A stretch of DNA of 64,000 nucleotides from Anaerolineae bacterium (GTDB lineage: Bacteria; Chloroflexota; Anaerolineae; Aggregatilineales; Phototrophicaceae). The stretch is taken from positions 126,072 to 190,071 of the forward strand of contig JALHNB010000009.1 of the NCBI GenBank assembly GCA_022843745.1. Direction: 5' to 3'. Numbering within the stretch: the stretch's first letter is position 1; each line of letters starts with the position of its first letter. The position numbers were made by a program, and so were the translations under genes. The notes under the pieces are model-generated. The model was not told where the DNA came from and made no database searches. It worked only from the letters and a program-made list of their open reading frames with translations. Below, one piece after another: positions 26,867 to 34,731 of this stretch.

Positions 26867-27958
26867 TTATTTTCCTTGCGTCACTGCATAACGCTCAACT
26901 TGATCGACAATAAAAGCCGAAACGTCAATCTGCTCATCCATCATCCGCTGATGTCTTTCACGAAATGTCGTCTCATAGGCCGGATCGGACAAAATAGACT
27001 CGGCGCAGTCTAAAGCCTGTCCCTCGATAGCGCGTTCACCATTGAAATTAAAAACCATCTGGTAGCAGCGCTCTTCCTCATCGGTATAGCCCCGGCTGGA
27101 TGTCGAGAGGAAAATCGCCGGAACGCCCAACTGCGCACTCTCACTCGCCATCGTCGCACTCTCGCCAAAAAGCAGCCGCGCATAGGCCATAATGTGATGC
27201 ACATCACTGCTGCGCCCTTTGCGCTCATATTGCTTCAAATCATCCGGCAAAGATGACTCCGAACTGATGAGAACACGTCCATAGCGCTCCAATCGCCGCA
27301 CGACTTCATGAATATTTTTCACGCCAAAATCATGCACATCGTGATGGCTGCCCCAGGCGACCAGCCGCACAAATGTGAAGGGGTCGCCGGGATTCAAACC
27401 TTCAATTGCTAATTTTGATGGATCAGGCGTAAAGCGGTGGGGATGCAGATAAGCCAATTCCTGATAGCCGTTGTAGCGCTCATGTTTTTCGCCCAAATCG
27501 TCGCGATAGGCGCGTGGTGTAAAAATGCGTGTAGCCGCCGGATAGGTGATGCGATTCGAAAGGGTTGCGTTTTCGGTATCATAAAACACCAGCGAGGGAA
27601 TTCCCCGTAAACGCGCCGGATGAACTATAAAAGTCCCGCCAATCGCCGCGACCACCTGCGAACGATGCTTACCTAGCGCACGCCACACCGCTGTGCTATG
27701 CTGGACAAGCTCAATTCCCAGGCCGAGCATACCCTTGCGGACTTTCGTCAGACAGTGATGCGTGAGTCCGGCTTCGTCCAGCAATTTCAGCGTCAGGTCT
27801 TTATCGCGGGACAAAATGAGCACATCATGACCACGTTTTTGCCAATCGGCAATGGCATATTTGAAAAATGAAAATGGGCGGGGTGCGTAATGTCCACCGC
27901 GATTCGCAAAACTGCCGCCATTAGGATCATGTGCCTCAGAGACCAGCGTTAGCAACAA
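26867..27958 (-). CDS. DUF354 family protein (GT-B-like glycosyltransferase/epimerase fold)
   Basis: 363 residues resembling DUF354: DVLILSRDKDLTLKLLDEAGL at the N-terminus, IGGTFIVHPARLRGIPSLVFYDTENATLSNRITYP in the middle, and ARLLFGESATMASESAQLGVPAIF near the end, which corresponds to the donor-binding part of GT-B enzymes. DUF354 members are usually found in archaeal and bacterial surface polysaccharide clusters; reaction is not established. An in-frame TAG lies directly before the TTG at 27958, so translation must begin at that TTG or an internal codon; no ATG occurs in the first part, so TTG is my choice. Same operon as the GT2 gene. Confidence 0.82.
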   Translation of the reverse strand: MLLTLVSEAHDPNGGSFANRGGHYAPRPFSFFKYAIADWQKRGHDVLILSRDKDLTLKLLDEAGLTHHCLTKVRKGMLGLGIELVQHSTAVWRALGKHRSQVVAAIGGTFIVHPARLRGIPSLVFYDTENATLSNRITYPAATRIFTPRAYRDDLGEKHERYNGYQELAYLHPHRFTPDPSKLAIEGLNPGDPFTFVRLVAWGSHHDVHDFGVKNIHEVVRRLERYGRVLISSESSLPDDLKQYERKGRSSDVHHIMAYARLLFGESATMASESAQLGVPAIFLSTSSRGYTDEEERCYQMVFNFNGERAIEGQALDCAESILSDPAYETTFRERHQRMMDEQIDVSAFIVDQVERYAVTQGK

Positions 27959-27969
27959 CTATATCAAAT

Positions 27970-28030
27970 GCCACTCTGATTTTCTACAGACGATAACCGC
28001 GCCACTTTGATTTCCACGAACCATAACCGC
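27970..28030 (+). repeat. Imperfect tandem pair of ~30-bp units
   Basis: Two adjacent units (27970-28000 and 28001-28030) both start GCCACT-TGATTT, and both end in ATAACCGC, with differences in the middle. They sit in the divergent promoter region between the DUF354 gene and the methyltransferase gene. Confidence 0.65.
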
Positions 28031-28039
28031 GCACCGATC

Positions 28040-28048
28040 TGCTATAAT
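28040..28048 (+). promoter_or_regulatory. Extended -10 promoter of the zinc-ribbon methyltransferase
   Basis: TGC followed by TATAAT (28043-28048). An ATG that begins inside this box (28047) is therefore unlikely to be the start codon, which moves the gene start to 28077. Confidence 0.6.
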
Positions 28049-28076
28049 GTCCCTAAAAATAGCGACCTCTCACTCT

Positions 28077-28853
28077 ATGAATATCAATCAGGTTAAACTG
28101 CTTAAGTCTTTGGCGAAAACGCTTGTGCCGACCCGTTATCGCCCTGCCATTGCCTGGAATTATTTCGGCCTGGTGTCACGGCTCTATCGTGGCGATCAGG
28201 TGGTTTGCCCGTGCTGTAACGGTCACTTCCGCCAATTTTTGCCCTCGTCGGTGAATCAACGGCCAAATGTCGTATGCCCACGCTGCCTCTCGCTGGAAAG
28301 ACATCGTTTGCTGTGGCTGTACTTGCAGGAACGCACGAATCTTTTCACACAATCGCTTAAAATGCTGCATATCGCGCCCGAATTATGTTTCTATCATGCT
28401 TTTCGTAAGCTGCCTAAACTGGATTATCTCCCTGCCGATCTCGACTCGCCGCTGGCAGCCGTCAGCGTGGACATCACTGACATTCCCTATAACGACAATA
28501 CGTTCGATGTCATCATTTGTAATCATGTGCTGGAACATATTGATGATGATCGTAAAGCGATGTCTGAGCTTTGCCGCGTTCTTAAACCGGGTGGCTGGGC
28601 AATTGTGCAGTCCCCGCTCGACACGAAGCGCGCGCACACGGTTGAGGATGCTGCGATTGTCTCGCCACAAGCGCGAAAAGCCCATTATGGTCATGACGAT
28701 CACCGCCGGATATATGGTCAGGATTATAAAGACCGACTCGAAGCTGCCGGATTTTCGGTCAGAATTGATGAATATGTGCGAGAATTAGGTGACGATGTGA
28801 TTCAAAAATATCGATTGACAAAAAATGAGTATATTTATCTTTGCGAGAAATAA
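28077..28853 (+). CDS. Class I SAM-dependent methyltransferase with N-terminal zinc ribbon
   Basis: 258 residues. An N-terminal zinc-ribbon-like region has CPCC and CPRC pairs about 30 residues apart. Then a Methyltransf_11 fold: MLHIAPE in place of motif I, VDITDIPYNDNTFDVIICNHVLEHI (motif II and the post-II loop) and LCRVLKPGGWAIVQSPLD. It should methylate a small molecule or glycan using SAM. This domain pair is often encoded in polysaccharide or secondary-metabolite clusters; here the neighbours are glycosyltransferases, so modification of a surface glycan is plausible. The start is the ATG at 28077; an ATG at 28047 overlaps the -10 box. Confidence 0.85.
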   Translation: MNINQVKLLKSLAKTLVPTRYRPAIAWNYFGLVSRLYRGDQVVCPCCNGHFRQFLPSSVNQRPNVVCPRCLSLERHRLLWLYLQERTNLFTQSLKMLHIAPELCFYHAFRKLPKLDYLPADLDSPLAAVSVDITDIPYNDNTFDVIICNHVLEHIDDDRKAMSELCRVLKPGGWAIVQSPLDTKRAHTVEDAAIVSPQARKAHYGHDDHRRIYGQDYKDRLEAAGFSVRIDEYVRELGDDVIQKYRLTKNEYIYLCEK

Positions 28854-28901
28854 AACGGTTTAGAATAGAGAAGTCAATCAAATCGAGTGAAAGAGGCTGT
28901 C

Positions 28902-29204
28902 ATGCCACTCTATGATTACAAATGCCCCAACTGCGAAAACCAATTTGAAGCCCGTCACAGCTTCGGCGAGTCTGCGCCGCCCTGCCCCGTGTGCGGCCAT
29001 GTTGAAGTCCAGCGCCTGATCCTGACCGCGCCGACTTTTGCCCTGGGCGTTTTGGCGCACCCCGGCGATGGACGCAACGCGACAAAAGAACAGCTTCAGG
29101 ATAAATGGGCAGAAGAAACACCCAAGCTGCGCAAGAAACTGGTCGATAAACTCGGCGAGAAAGCCGTTAACAGCATCCCATCGCTGAACATGGGGTCGGA
29201 ATAA
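28902..29204 (+). CDS. FmdB-type zinc-ribbon protein
   Basis: 100 residues. Starts MPLYDYKCPNCENQFE, with a second pair CPVC about 22 residues later, the single zinc ribbon of the FmdB/CxxC_CxxC_SSSS family. The rest is charged and low in structure and gives no further clue. FmdB was named from a putative regulator of formamidase genes, but most members have no tested role. ATG 28902 fits the family start; a GTG 15 bases earlier adds an unneeded MKEAV. It stands alone on a short transcript; the following DNA is a repeat. Confidence 0.9.
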   Translation: MPLYDYKCPNCENQFEARHSFGESAPPCPVCGHVEVQRLILTAPTFALGVLAHPGDGRNATKEQLQDKWAEETPKLRKKLVDKLGEKAVNSIPSLNMGSE

Positions 29205-29249
29205 ATTGAACCACAGAGGCAGAGAAAACACAGAGAAATAAAAGATTCA

Positions 29250-29334
29250 ACGCAAAGGCGCAGAGAGCGCAAAGAATCGCAAAGAAAATAATTTTGAAAC
29301 TTTGCGGTTCTTAGCGTTCTTAGTGCCTTTACGT
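29250..29334. repeat. 35-bp imperfect inverted repeat (interspersed element)
   Basis: Left arm 29250-29284 and right arm 29300-29334 pair imperfectly but over their full 35 bases, with a 15-base AT-rich loop. The arms are made of short CGCAAAG/CTTTGCG words, and the flank from 29209 has CACAGAG words. This is the widespread word-like intergenic element seen in many environmental bacteria; no coding capacity. Confidence 0.75.
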
Positions 29335-29345
29335 CAAGGTATTTC

Positions 29346-30596
29346 ATGACACAACCACTCCACATCAAAAACGCTCAAATCTGGGATGATGTATTTAGCA
29401 GCTACTCAAATGGCGCTGTGCGGCACGATCTTTATGTGGCTAACGAGCGTATAGCGAATCGTCCGGCAGCCGGTGCGCTCACAGTCGATCTTGAAGGCTA
29501 CACGATTTTCCCTGGCCTTGTGAATGCCCACGACCACCTGGAACTGAATCACTTCCCGCGCTCAAAATTCCGCGACGTTTACGACAACGCTCACCAATGG
29601 GGCGAGGACATGAACGGACGGCTGGAAACCGAGCCGTACAAATCGCTGCGGGCATATGCGCTGGATGATCGGTTGTTCATCGGCGGGTTGAAAAATTTAC
29701 TGTGTGGTGTGACAACGGTTGCACATCACAATCCGCCGCATAGAGCGCTTTTTCGTAAAGATTTCCCGGTGCGGGTGCTGCAAAAATATGGCTGGTCACA
29801 CTCGCTCCATTTCAATACCACCGCTGAAATAGTCGAGTCGTATCGTAAAACGCCGAAAGATTGGCCCTGGTTCATCCATCTGGCGGAGGGAAGGGATGAA
29901 ATCGCGGCCAAAGAATATCAGCGGCTCAAGGTGTTGGGTTGTGTCGGAAAAAACACGGTTATGGTGCATGGAGTGGGCATAAGTCCGAATGAAAACACAT
30001 CTGGACGAGGCTTAGTGATCTGCCCATCCACCAACCAGTACTTGCTGGATAAAGTTACCTATCAGACGGATAGCAGCTTCTATGATTGGTCATGGAAATA
30101 TGGTGGCATCGCGCTAGGAAGTGATTCCCGGCTTACCGCAGATGGCGATTTATTGGATGAAATGCGGTTCGCGCTTCACAACATCATGGATCAGAATGTT
30201 ATTGTTGCCGTCGGCATGTTTCAGGATGCGGCGCATCAAATTCTGGCGATGGTGATGTCATCGGCTGCAAAGCTGCTCAACTGTGAGGATATGGGAGAGC
30301 TTCGAAACGATTTTAGTGCTGATTTCATCGCTATCCGATCTACCGAGGATGATGCAACCGCGTTGTGCAACGCTCGTCGCGCCGAACTTGCCCTGGTCGT
30401 TCGCGATGGTATTCCGCGTATCGGCGATCCTGACATGATGGCGAAATTTCCGCACATCCAGACTACTCCCGCTACACTTGACGGCGTACCCAAAGCAATC
30501 CACATTGACATTGCCCGGCGTATTCATCAATGCAGGCTCAAAGAACGGGGGCTAGAACTTGATGAGATACCGGAGAAACGATTTTTCCTATTCTGA
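29346..30596 (+). CDS. Amidohydrolase-superfamily metal-dependent hydrolase
   Basis: 416 residues with the metal-binding residues of the amidohydrolase barrel: HDH in FPGLVNAHDHLEL, a His in FIHLAEGRD, a His in VMVHGVGIS and the Asp in IALGSDSRLT. The N-terminal and C-terminal beta segments around the barrel are present. One metal (no carboxylated lysine motif seen) is expected. Related proteins deaminate or hydrolyse cyclic C-N compounds, but the substrate here cannot be named. The gene begins right after a repetitive element and is followed by a degraded copy, so it may have been acquired or shuffled. Confidence 0.85.
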   Translation: MTQPLHIKNAQIWDDVFSSYSNGAVRHDLYVANERIANRPAAGALTVDLEGYTIFPGLVNAHDHLELNHFPRSKFRDVYDNAHQWGEDMNGRLETEPYKSLRAYALDDRLFIGGLKNLLCGVTTVAHHNPPHRALFRKDFPVRVLQKYGWSHSLHFNTTAEIVESYRKTPKDWPWFIHLAEGRDEIAAKEYQRLKVLGCVGKNTVMVHGVGISPNENTSGRGLVICPSTNQYLLDKVTYQTDSSFYDWSWKYGGIALGSDSRLTADGDLLDEMRFALHNIMDQNVIVAVGMFQDAAHQILAMVMSSAAKLLNCEDMGELRNDFSADFIAIRSTEDDATALCNARRAELALVVRDGIPRIGDPDMMAKFPHIQTTPATLDGVPKAIHIDIARRIHQCRLKERGLELDEIPEKRFFLF

Positions 30597-30603
30597 AATT
30601 CAT

Positions 30604-30634
30604 CTTCGTGCCTTTGATTCTCAGTGTCTTTGCG
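30604..30634. repeat. Degraded copy of the CTTTGCG-word repeat
   Basis: CTTCGTGCCTTTG and GTGTCTTTGCG occur here, matching the right arm words of the element at 29300-29334. It lies immediately after the amidohydrolase stop codon. Confidence 0.5.
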
Positions 30635-30670
30635 CTACATTCTGATTGAAATCTAAAAGGAAATGCTGTC

Positions 30671-32215
30671 ATGACAGACATCCTGTTCGGTCAATCCTAT
30701 TACTTGCGTTTCGATACCAAACTTTGGGACGCGATGCAGCCTTACCCACCGCTGGGGACGCTCTACGCCGCGTCGTATATGCGCGAAAAGGGCTATTCCG
30801 TCGCGCTATTTGACGCGATGCTGGCTGAATCAACGGATGAATGGACGGCGGCGCTCCAAAAATATCAGCCGCGTTACGCGATTTTATTTGAGGACAATTT
30901 CAATTATCTGAGCAAAATGTCGCTGCTGCGGATGCGTGAAGCGGCTTTCAAGATGATCGGCGCTGCCAGAGCGCAAGGCTGCATCGTCATCGCTTGCGGC
31001 GCGGATATGACCGATCACACCGAGCAATATCTCGAACACGGCGCACATTATGTCCTGATGGGCGAAGGTGAGGAGACGCTGGGCGAGTTAGTCGATTATT
31101 TGCAAACTAACCCCACCCTTCGCCCTCCCCTTGCAAGGGGAGGGTTGGGGTGGGGTGACGACGATCTCTACAAAATCCAGAGTCTCGCCTACCTGCACGA
31201 TGGCAAGGTCATCAAAACTCCGACACGTCCGGTGATTAAGGATTTGAACGCGCTGCCTTTCCCGGCGTGGGATTTGGTGGAACACGAAAAATATCACGCC
31301 GTCTGGCTCGAACATCACGGCTACACCAGCATGAATCTGGTGACGACGCGCGGCTGTCCGTTTCATTGTAACTGGTGCGCCAAGCCAATCTGGGGGCAAA
31401 AATATAACGTCCGCAGCCCGAAGAACGTCGTCGATGAGATGATCTGGATGAAGCAGAATTTCAACCTCGATCAAATCTGGTTTATGGACGACATCATGGG
31501 CATCCGCGACCAGTGGATTGAAGAATTCGCCGATTTGTTGGATGCCGCAAATTTACACATCCCGTTTAAGAGCCTGAATCGCGTCGATTTGCTGCTGCGC
31601 GGCAAAACGATCCCGGCGCTAGCGCGGGCAGGCGCGAAAATTGTATGGGTCGGCGCGGAGAGTGGTTCGCAGAAAATTCTCGACGCGATGGATAAAGGTA
31701 CGCGAGTCGAGCAGATTTATGAGGCGACTCGTCAGCTTCACGCACATGGTGTCCAGGTCGCGTTTTTCCTGCAATTTGGCTACCCCGGCGAAACGCGCGA
31801 GGATATTGAACTCACACTCAAGATGGTGCGCGACCTGATGCCGGACGATATTGGTATCAGCGTGAGCTATCCTCTTCCCGGTACGCCGTTTTACGAGCGT
31901 GTGCAGCACGAGTTGGGCGAACGTGTCAACTGGCTGGACAGCGCGGATATGGCGATGCTCTACAAAGGGCCATTCGCGACGGAATTTTATCGCCAGCTAC
32001 ACACCGTTGTGCATAAAGATTATCGTTCGCGCAAAACGTGGCAGGAATTACAGGCCTTGATTCGCAATCCTGTCAACTTGCGTCCCGGTCACGTCCGGCA
32101 GACCGCCGCCATGATTTATCATCGCATGACACTCCCTGGCGCGGTGGCAAAACTAGATAAACTGGCGCTCCTGCCCCACGAACCGACAAAATTGCCCAAT
32201 GTTGAATTACAATAA
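30671..32215 (+). CDS. B12-binding-domain radical SAM protein
   Basis: 514 residues. Residues 1-180 resemble a cobalamin-binding Rossmann domain (YAASYMREKGYSVALFDAML, GCIVIACGADMTDH, VLMGEGEETLGELVDYL). Residues ~215-420 hold the radical SAM core, with the [4Fe-4S] motif CPFHCNWC in TTRGCPFHCNWCAKP and barrel strands such as DQIWFMDDIMG and IVWVGAESGSQKILDAMDKG. Members of this class methylate or rearrange unreactive carbons. Its product is unknown. A GC-rich palindromic repeat is read in frame at 31110-31156 and inserts about 15 residues (NPTLRPPLARGGLGWG) after the B12-like domain, most likely a surface loop. Confidence 0.9.
   Translation: MTDILFGQSYYLRFDTKLWDAMQPYPPLGTLYAASYMREKGYSVALFDAMLAESTDEWTAALQKYQPRYAILFEDNFNYLSKMSLLRMREAAFKMIGAARAQGCIVIACGADMTDHTEQYLEHGAHYVLMGEGEETLGELVDYLQTNPTLRPPLARGGLGWGDDDLYKIQSLAYLHDGKVIKTPTRPVIKDLNALPFPAWDLVEHEKYHAVWLEHHGYTSMNLVTTRGCPFHCNWCAKPIWGQKYNVRSPKNVVDEMIWMKQNFNLDQIWFMDDIMGIRDQWIEEFADLLDAANLHIPFKSLNRVDLLLRGKTIPALARAGAKIVWVGAESGSQKILDAMDKGTRVEQIYEATRQLHAHGVQVAFFLQFGYPGETREDIELTLKMVRDLMPDDIGISVSYPLPGTPFYERVQHELGERVNWLDSADMAMLYKGPFATEFYRQLHTVVHKDYRSRKTWQELQALIRNPVNLRPGHVRQTAAMIYHRMTLPGAVAKLDKLALLPHEPTKLPNVELQ
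31110..31156. repeat. GC-rich palindromic repeat inside the radical SAM gene
   Basis: An inverted repeat with arms ACCCCACCCTTCGCCC... (31110-31133) and its near-complement (31134-31156). The inner 22 bp (31123-31144; halves CCCTCCCCTTG and CAAGGGGAGGG) is perfect. The family is a common interspersed hairpin; here it is tolerated because it lacks stop codons in this frame. Confidence 0.85.
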
Positions 32216-32241
32216 GGGCGAATGTACAAGGGAAGAAAATC

Positions 32242-32469
32242 GTGATTAAAAATCGTGTTGCCGATTTAACAATTGATGAATTCCGAGCAATGATGCGCGA
32301 AGAATTTCGTATGTTAATCCGACAAACGGTACGGGAAACATTGCAAGAGGTAATCGGCAAAGGGGATTCTGACGAAGGTTCAGAATTTAAACCGGAAATT
32401 GCTGAAAGACTCCGCAGATTTATGTCGAAACAGCCCGTTGGCGAACCACTTAAAGATAATAAAGAGTAA
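32242..32469 (+). CDS. Small conserved-looking protein, possible antitoxin-like fold
   Basis: 75 residues, GTG start with GGGAAG nine bases before. Highly charged with one long amphipathic helix (LTIDEFRAMMREEFRMLIRQTVRETLQEVI). The pattern resembles small antitoxin-like proteins that precede toxins, but no toxin gene follows: the next gene is convergent. Unrecognised otherwise. Confidence 0.55.
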   Translation: MIKNRVADLTIDEFRAMMREEFRMLIRQTVRETLQEVIGKGDSDEGSEFKPEIAERLRRFMSKQPVGEPLKDNKE

Positions 32470-32499
32470 GCAGTTTTCAAGCTGTAATTCGATTCTGCC

Positions 32500-33252
32500 C
32501 TACTTCGCTGGCTTCTGTGCCGAGACCAGCATCGCCGAACTATTCAGCAGCTCGTGAGCGCGTGCCTGATAACTGTTATAAGTACGCAAATTCTCGAACC
32601 CCACATGGCGAACAAAATAGAATAGCTCCGGCGGCGTTATCATGGCGACCCGATGGGTTTTGGATACCTCGCTCTCGCCCTGGATTTTGCCGTCAATAAG
32701 ATATTCGTCTTCCAATATCCAGACCGCGTTATGGAAGTCGAGATGATGCTTCATAATATGCTGGACAGTTTTGCCATCCACGACTGAGGTTTCTTCAACC
32801 TTATCCTTGTAGTCCCACAACTTCCAGAGAAAATTCCGCATTTCGAGGAACATCACGCCACCCGGACGGAGCGCCTTATACATACGCTGCAAGGCATCGA
32901 CTCGTTCTTCAACTTCGAGCAGATACATAAATGGGTCATTGACGGCAGCGATGATGTCGTAGGTATCAACTTCGTCAATATCGGCAAAGCCCCCCTGCCG
33001 AAGCGTGACATTCTCAAAATTTTTGGCGACCTTTTCCGCTTCCTCCACGAAATCCGTATCCGGTTCTAAGCCTGTGACGCGCCAACCGAGTCGCGCGTAT
33101 TCATCAAGTAATCGACCTGGCCCAGAGCCTACGTCGAGAATGTGAGGCAAATTCGCAATTCCATAAGACTCGCGCAGCCATTGCATAAAATCGACAATTG
33201 GCGCGGGGTCGTCGTCAAATTCGGTATAAAGTTTGCTTTGCAGATTTTTCAT
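32500..33252 (-). CDS. Class I SAM-dependent methyltransferase
   Basis: 250 residues. Motif I reads ILDVGSGPGRLLDEYARLG, then VTGLEPDTDFVEEAEK (acidic end of beta 2), IIAAVNDPFMYLL and ALRPGGVMFLEMRNF, all in the order of a Methyltransf_25/11 domain. The C-terminal part is a mixed sheet (HRVAMITPPELFYFVRHVGF). It would methylate a small substrate of unknown identity. ATG start at 33252; the gene is convergent with the small charged protein and divergent from the 77-residue gene. Confidence 0.88.
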   Translation of the reverse strand: MKNLQSKLYTEFDDDPAPIVDFMQWLRESYGIANLPHILDVGSGPGRLLDEYARLGWRVTGLEPDTDFVEEAEKVAKNFENVTLRQGGFADIDEVDTYDIIAAVNDPFMYLLEVEERVDALQRMYKALRPGGVMFLEMRNFLWKLWDYKDKVEETSVVDGKTVQHIMKHHLDFHNAVWILEDEYLIDGKIQGESEVSKTHRVAMITPPELFYFVRHVGFENLRTYNSYQARAHELLNSSAMLVSAQKPAK

Positions 33253-33357
33253 GGAGTCTCACCTTTTCGATCATTTTGGTCTTAATCTCTCAGAATCAGA
33301 TTTGCAGGCATAATAGAGATTGATTAGAGAGTCCTAAATAAATCGAGGAAATATTTC

Positions 33358-33591
33358 ATGCCCGCATGGCTCAAGATTATCAAGCCCAATGTCGAAATCG
33401 GCGCGAATTATGTATTGTACCAATCCGCGATTCTTGATCTCGAACAAGCGACTGGATTCGCCGTTCAGACAGTCGGTTCCGTAACCGTTTTCATCAATGG
33501 CAAAGCCTTTGTCGTCCAGAAACAATTTGACGAAAAGGCCTATGGTACCGTGATGGCTTATGCTCAAAAAGTGACGGGTAAAGAACTCTGA
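33358..33591 (+). CDS. Hypothetical small protein
   Basis: 77 residues, no signal peptide and no recognised motif. It looks like a compact alpha/beta protein (IGANYVLYQSAILDLEQATGF, TVFINGKAFVVQKQFDEKAYG). A GAGGAAAT purine run before the ATG gives a plausible ribosome site. No operon link to the next gene (85-bp gap). Confidence 0.7.
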   Translation: MPAWLKIIKPNVEIGANYVLYQSAILDLEQATGFAVQTVGSVTVFINGKAFVVQKQFDEKAYGTVMAYAQKVTGKEL

Positions 33592-33676
33592 TATAAATTG
33601 ACCAGTATTGACAGCCTTACGGTATAGACGTTACCCTTACCCCAATTCAATAACGATATGACGATAAGGTGAAACG

Positions 33677-34708
33677 ATGTCACTGAAAGTTACGCTTTTC
33701 GGAGGAACGGGACAGGGTAAAACCACATATACCCTCGCGCTGCTCTATCTCATGGCTGCTGGAATTGAAGGATTCCGCATCGAGGCCGAAGATGCCAACA
33801 CCTCTACTAAATATCTGAACCCCTGGCGCGATTTCGTCATCGCCAAAAAATGGCCTGCGCCAACAATGGGACGCCGTGAAGATCAGTTCAACCTGGTGTT
33901 TCAGAACGAGTTTGTGACCGATTTCCGCTGGGTCGATTATCAGGGCGGCGCGATCAATATTCCCACTGACGAATCCGACGAGTCCGCGCAGCTTCACGCG
34001 GATATACAGGAAAGCAACGCCGTCATCATCGTGGCCGATGCTCACACTATCGCCACGCGCCCGATCATCGAAGCCGAAATGCTGACCTCCTCGACCTACA
34101 TTTTCAATCTGCTCAATACCTATAAATTCAAAGAGGCGGTTCGCGGTGAAGGCATCAATAATGGCATCACCATCGCGCTCGTGTTGACTAAAGCCGACAT
34201 CCTACCGGATGAATTTAAGGCTAATAATTATCAAGGGCTGTTCGAGCGCTCCCGCGAAGTCTTCCGGGGTGTGGTCGATTTTGTCGAGGAGCAGCGCTCA
34301 CAAACCAGCAGCCTGCGCCCCTGGCTCTATCCGGCAGGCATGATTCCGGTGTCGATTGTTGGCGAAGGCAATGCCACTGTCGTCGATCCCGGTCAGGGCT
34401 ATGAATTGGCAACCGTTTCGCTGACGAATGCGCCGCAGCCCGTCAATGTGCATTTTCCGTTCCTGTACGCGATTGGCAATGAGCTGGATCGCAACGCGCT
34501 GACGCTGGAAGAAGAAGTTGGCGAACTTGAAGAGCGCCTCAGCCGCATGAATCGCAATGTTTTGAACAAGATTCTGCGCGGCAGGACGATCAAGCAGCTT
34601 CATCAGGAGCGCATGGATGTTGCCGAAACACTCAAAACGCTGGAGCCGAAAATCCGGGCGGTTACGTCCGTCGCCAACAAGAAGATGCGCTCGTTGATTC
34701 CCTCTTAG
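33677..34708 (+). CDS. P-loop GTPase of the conflict-system DO-GTPase type
   Basis: 343 residues. A P-loop GGTGQGKTT is near the N-terminus, followed by a G3-like DYQGG and a G4-like TKAD that suggests GTP rather than ATP. Between them is an insert (DESDESAQLHADIQESNAVIIVADAHTI). The C-terminal third is coiled coil (ALTLEEEVGELEERLSRMNRNVL). This resembles GTPases found beside GAP1-type partners in predicted NTP-dependent conflict systems described by Aravind and co-workers; that match is from memory of the motif style. ATG start with AAGGTG at good spacing. The stop is 23 bases before the next GTG start, so it is coupled to its partner. Confidence 0.65.
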   Translation: MSLKVTLFGGTGQGKTTYTLALLYLMAAGIEGFRIEAEDANTSTKYLNPWRDFVIAKKWPAPTMGRREDQFNLVFQNEFVTDFRWVDYQGGAINIPTDESDESAQLHADIQESNAVIIVADAHTIATRPIIEAEMLTSSTYIFNLLNTYKFKEAVRGEGINNGITIALVLTKADILPDEFKANNYQGLFERSREVFRGVVDFVEEQRSQTSSLRPWLYPAGMIPVSIVGEGNATVVDPGQGYELATVSLTNAPQPVNVHFPFLYAIGNELDRNALTLEEEVGELEERLSRMNRNVLNKILRGRTIKQLHQERMDVAETLKTLEPKIRAVTSVANKKMRSLIPS

Positions 34709-34731
34709 CCAGAGAGCCAGAGGAGCAGCCT

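Noticed and set aside
29250..29334. Rho-independent terminator of the FmdB gene
   Set aside because: The long arms and word-like structure match an interspersed repeat, and no T run follows.
32242..32469. Toxin-antitoxin pair
   Set aside because: The charged small protein has no toxin gene beside it; the next gene is a convergent methyltransferase.
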